DNA from: Clostridiales bacterium
GTDB taxonomy: Bacteria; Bacillota; Clostridia; Oscillospirales; Oscillospiraceae
Assembly: GCA_022785125.1 (NCBI GenBank)
Contig: JALFRA010000009.1
Coordinates: 33,254 to 97,253 of the forward strand
DNA: 64,000 nt
Reading direction: 5' to 3'
Each line of letters opens with the position of its first letter. Within the stretch, counting starts at the first letter, position 1. The position numbers were made by a program, and so were the translations under genes. A model generated the notes under the pieces. It was given only the letters and a program-made list of their open reading frames with translations. It was not told where the DNA came from and did no database searches. Positions 58,933 through 64,000 of this stretch are shown here, piece by piece.

Positions 58933-59223
58933 TTATTTACCGGACAGAGCCCGGTCCAGCCAGACGGAAGCCACGTCCATAGCGGCGTACAGGCTGTCTT
59001 TCTCGGTCTTCTTGACCACACGGTCCCGGCTCTTCAAATCAGGATCGGTGAGCTGAAGCTGAACGGATACCCGGGTGGCCATGTCCAGATCCTGATCCTT
59101 CTTCTGATCCAGAACCTGAAGCATAATGATATATTTTTCGGCCATGCTGCCGTAATAGATCAGACTATCTTTCCGGCGCAGCGGATGGCCCTTGTAAGTC
59201 AGAGGGATGCTTTGCGTAGCCAT
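58933..59223 (-). CDS. Small hypothetical protein
   Basis: A 96-residue charged protein starting at 59223 (AAAGGAGGCCAAA upstream). Sequence MATQSIPLTYKGHPLRRKDS with IYYGSMAEKYIIMLQVLDQK and a helical C-terminus. No membrane segment or signal. Related short proteins are widespread in Oscillospiraceae as far as I recall, without a function. It lies 41 nt before the NlpC/P60 gene on the same strand. Confidence 0.75.
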   Translation of the reverse strand: MATQSIPLTYKGHPLRRKDSLIYYGSMAEKYIIMLQVLDQKKDQDLDMATRVSVQLQLTDPDLKSRDRVVKKTEKDSLYAAMDVASVWLDRALSGK

Positions 59224-59297
59224 TTTGGCCTCCTTTAGAAAGTTGTTACTGCTTTTTAAAAACTGTAACCAAATTGTAACACATTGTTTCCAAGCCG

Positions 59298-60686
59298 TCA
59301 ACCGCTTTTCCGGGATTTCTTGTTTTTTTCGCCCAAACCCTGAGGCAGACAGGGGGAAGAGGCGTACAAATGCCGGATCAGCAGGACTGCTGTAAAGATG
59401 AGTCCAGCCAGCACCATCAGGCTCTCCAACAGCATGGTGAACATCCGACCGCCCAGGGTGAGGACCAGGGTATATTTCATCCGCAGATAGGTCAGATAGG
59501 CACTGAGAGAGGAGAGCTGGACCAGGACTGCCGGAGGCAGGCCTGAGGGATGTGTACAGGCCCAGACCAGGGTGAGCACATCGGCCAGGAAGTAGTAGCG
59601 GTCGTGCATGTAGGGGAGAAAGAAGGGCACGCCCAGCGTAAGCATGATGCCGAAGAGCAGCAGAGCCCCGTCGTCCAGCCGGTTCCGGAACAGGAAGGCC
59701 AGCACCAGCAGGGTGGCCACCAGGGCGAAGGCTGCGAGGATACCCAGGCGGGCGCCGAAAGCCTCATCAATTTGAGTGCCGTAGGGGACCATGGAAAAGA
59801 TAGAGGCGCAGTTGTAGTTCAGCGCCCCGGCCCCCTCCTGGGTTTGGCCAATATAGACCCCCAGGATATCCCCCAGTGGCTTGCCCAGCAGCAGTGCGGG
59901 GACGCAGGTAGCGGCGTAGGCCAGGGGGAAACACAACAGGTCCCGGAATCGGGTGCGCCGGGCGATCCACAGCACTGCCCACAGGGGAAGGATAAACACG
60001 GTCTGTAATTTAAAGGAGAAGGCGATCCCCAGCAGAGCGGCAGAGGTTTTGGGATAGCCGCTTAACGCGTCAGCCAGGGCGTGGAGGGTGAGGGCGCCGT
60101 ACAGTGCGTCACACTGACCCCACAGGGAGCCATTGAGCACCACGGTGGGGAGCAGCAGCAGGGCGCAGAAGCACGCCAGGGGACGGATGCTGTCTTTGCC
60201 GGTGAAGCGGCGCACCAGCCGCAGGCCACCCCAGGCAAGCAGAACATCAAACAGGATAGAGAAGAGCTTGATGAGGTACAGGTCGGGAACCGGCAGGTAG
60301 GAGATGGCGGCCAGGAAATAGAGGTAGGGCACATTATAGTTGCCGATAGGCAGCTTGATGGCAGCAAAGCCGCCGTTGTCCCGGAAGGTGGCCACCCACT
60401 GGGACAGGAAGATCTCATAGTCGTCTGCCGCATAGTTCAGCAGAGTGGACCGGAGGAAGAAAGCCAGGCCAATGGGCAGCAGCAAGGTACACAGCCGGTC
60501 CAGGGAGCAGCCAGAACGGCGGAGCAGCCACAGCGCCAGTCCGGCCAGGGCGGCCAGCAGCACAAAGACGGCGGCTTTCTCTCCCGGACCGCCCCGGGAC
60601 AGCTCGGAGACCGGAAGCAGGGCAAAGAACAGCAGCGCCAGACCGCCGGAGCCGGCGAACAAAGAGAGAGAGGAACATCGTTTCAT
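59298..60686 (-). CDS. Polytopic glycosyltransferase (mannosyltransferase/GT-C-like)
   Basis: A 462-residue membrane protein with about ten to twelve helices. The first outer loop has the acidic GT-C motif in NYAADDYEIFLSQWVATFRD near 80, followed by PIGNYNVPYLYFLAAISYLP and later LNGSLWGQCDALYGALTLHA. This pattern fits dolichyl/polyprenyl-phosphate-sugar-dependent transferases (PIG-M/GT87-like). The donor could come from the GT2 gene elsewhere in this window, but that is only a suggestion. The basic tail GEKNKKSRKSG is cytosolic. Confidence 0.82.
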   Translation of the reverse strand: MKRCSSLSLFAGSGGLALLFFALLPVSELSRGGPGEKAAVFVLLAALAGLALWLLRRSGCSLDRLCTLLLPIGLAFFLRSTLLNYAADDYEIFLSQWVATFRDNGGFAAIKLPIGNYNVPYLYFLAAISYLPVPDLYLIKLFSILFDVLLAWGGLRLVRRFTGKDSIRPLACFCALLLLPTVVLNGSLWGQCDALYGALTLHALADALSGYPKTSAALLGIAFSFKLQTVFILPLWAVLWIARRTRFRDLLCFPLAYAATCVPALLLGKPLGDILGVYIGQTQEGAGALNYNCASIFSMVPYGTQIDEAFGARLGILAAFALVATLLVLAFLFRNRLDDGALLLFGIMLTLGVPFFLPYMHDRYYFLADVLTLVWACTHPSGLPPAVLVQLSSLSAYLTYLRMKYTLVLTLGGRMFTMLLESLMVLAGLIFTAVLLIRHLYASSPCLPQGLGEKNKKSRKSG

Positions 60687-60732
60687 CGTGATACCTCATT
60701 GTCGGTCGGATGGGACAGGAGCAACCATAGAA

Positions 60733-60770
60733 AAGGGGGGCGCTGCATCGCTGCAACGCCCCCCAAAACA
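60733..60770 (-). terminator. Terminator of the rpoC transcript
   Basis: Minus strand: GGGGGGCGTTGCAGC / GCAGCGCCCCCC stem followed by TTTTCTA, 7 nt after the rpoC stop. Confidence 0.88.
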
Positions 60771-60776
60771 TTGGGA

Positions 60777-64000
<3,224 letters not shown>

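Overview
The window looks like chromosome from a G+C-rich, spore-forming, anaerobic Clostridia-class Firmicute, most likely an Oscillospiraceae gut bacterium of the Flavonifractor/Intestinimonas type. The support is a spoIIAA-spoIIAB-sigF sporulation operon, a complete rnfCDGEAB operon, two T-box leaders, a glycine riboswitch, strong AAGGAGG ribosome binding sites, GC-rich codon use, and short palindromic repeats that I associate with that family. The species assignment is inference.

Layout. 0-7.4 kb: tail of an M23 peptidase, a riboswitch-controlled Na+/glycine-alanine symporter (minus), a 35-codon orphan ORF, prfB, a glycosyltransferase with an O-antigen-ligase-like protein, and an L-cysteine desulfidase family enzyme (minus). 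7.7-9.5 kb: a small phage-like module (sigma-region-4-like protein and XkdX-like peptide). 9.6-13.4 kb: a LysR regulator divergent from a serine-type transporter and both subunits of iron-sulfur L-serine dehydratase. 13.4-26.4 kb: a visibly AT-richer accessory island with a TetR-controlled membrane-protein cassette, a two-component system broken by frameshifts in both genes, a frameshifted small gene, a TetR-ABC-ABC-EcfA-EcfT-EcfS transport operon, and a wrecked serine recombinase at its right edge. 26.5-33.8 kb: branched-chain amino acid synthesis (ilvD; ilvC, ilvN, ilvB behind a T-box), with a FadR-type regulator and an acyltransferase between. 34.1-39.3 kb: the Rnf ion-pumping ferredoxin:NAD+ oxidoreductase. 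39.3-43.2 kb: small metabolic and membrane genes ending in pyrB with a PyrI-like zinc tail. 43.2-46.1 kb: a T-box leader and valS. 46.3-48.6 kb: an IseA-like lipoprotein and the sigma-F operon. 48.6-51.2 kb: a small XRE regulator with three operator copies, a GT2/GtrA pair and a small coiled-coil protein. 51.2-57.9 kb: a BlaI repressor, a short M56 (BlaR1-type) metallopeptidase and three tandem large anchored proteins. 58-60.7 kb (minus): an SH3-NlpC/P60 hydrolase, a small protein and a polytopic glycosyltransferase. 60.8-64 kb (minus): rpoC, cut by the window end.

How the parts connect. Two T-boxes, in front of ilvB and valS, appear to carry the same specifier, GTC (valine), so valine synthesis and tRNA-Val charging would sense the same tRNA. 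Glycine/alanine uptake, serine uptake and deamination, and cysteine desulfidation suggest an amino-acid-fermenting life style that would feed ferredoxin to Rnf.

Most unusual item. The BlaI/M56 locus looks like a dismantled BlaR1 sensor. The peptidase ends right after its zinc domain, and the post-peptidase junction plus transmembrane segment restarts as the N-terminus of three tandem, otherwise different extracytoplasmic proteins, each with a lipobox-like Cys54.
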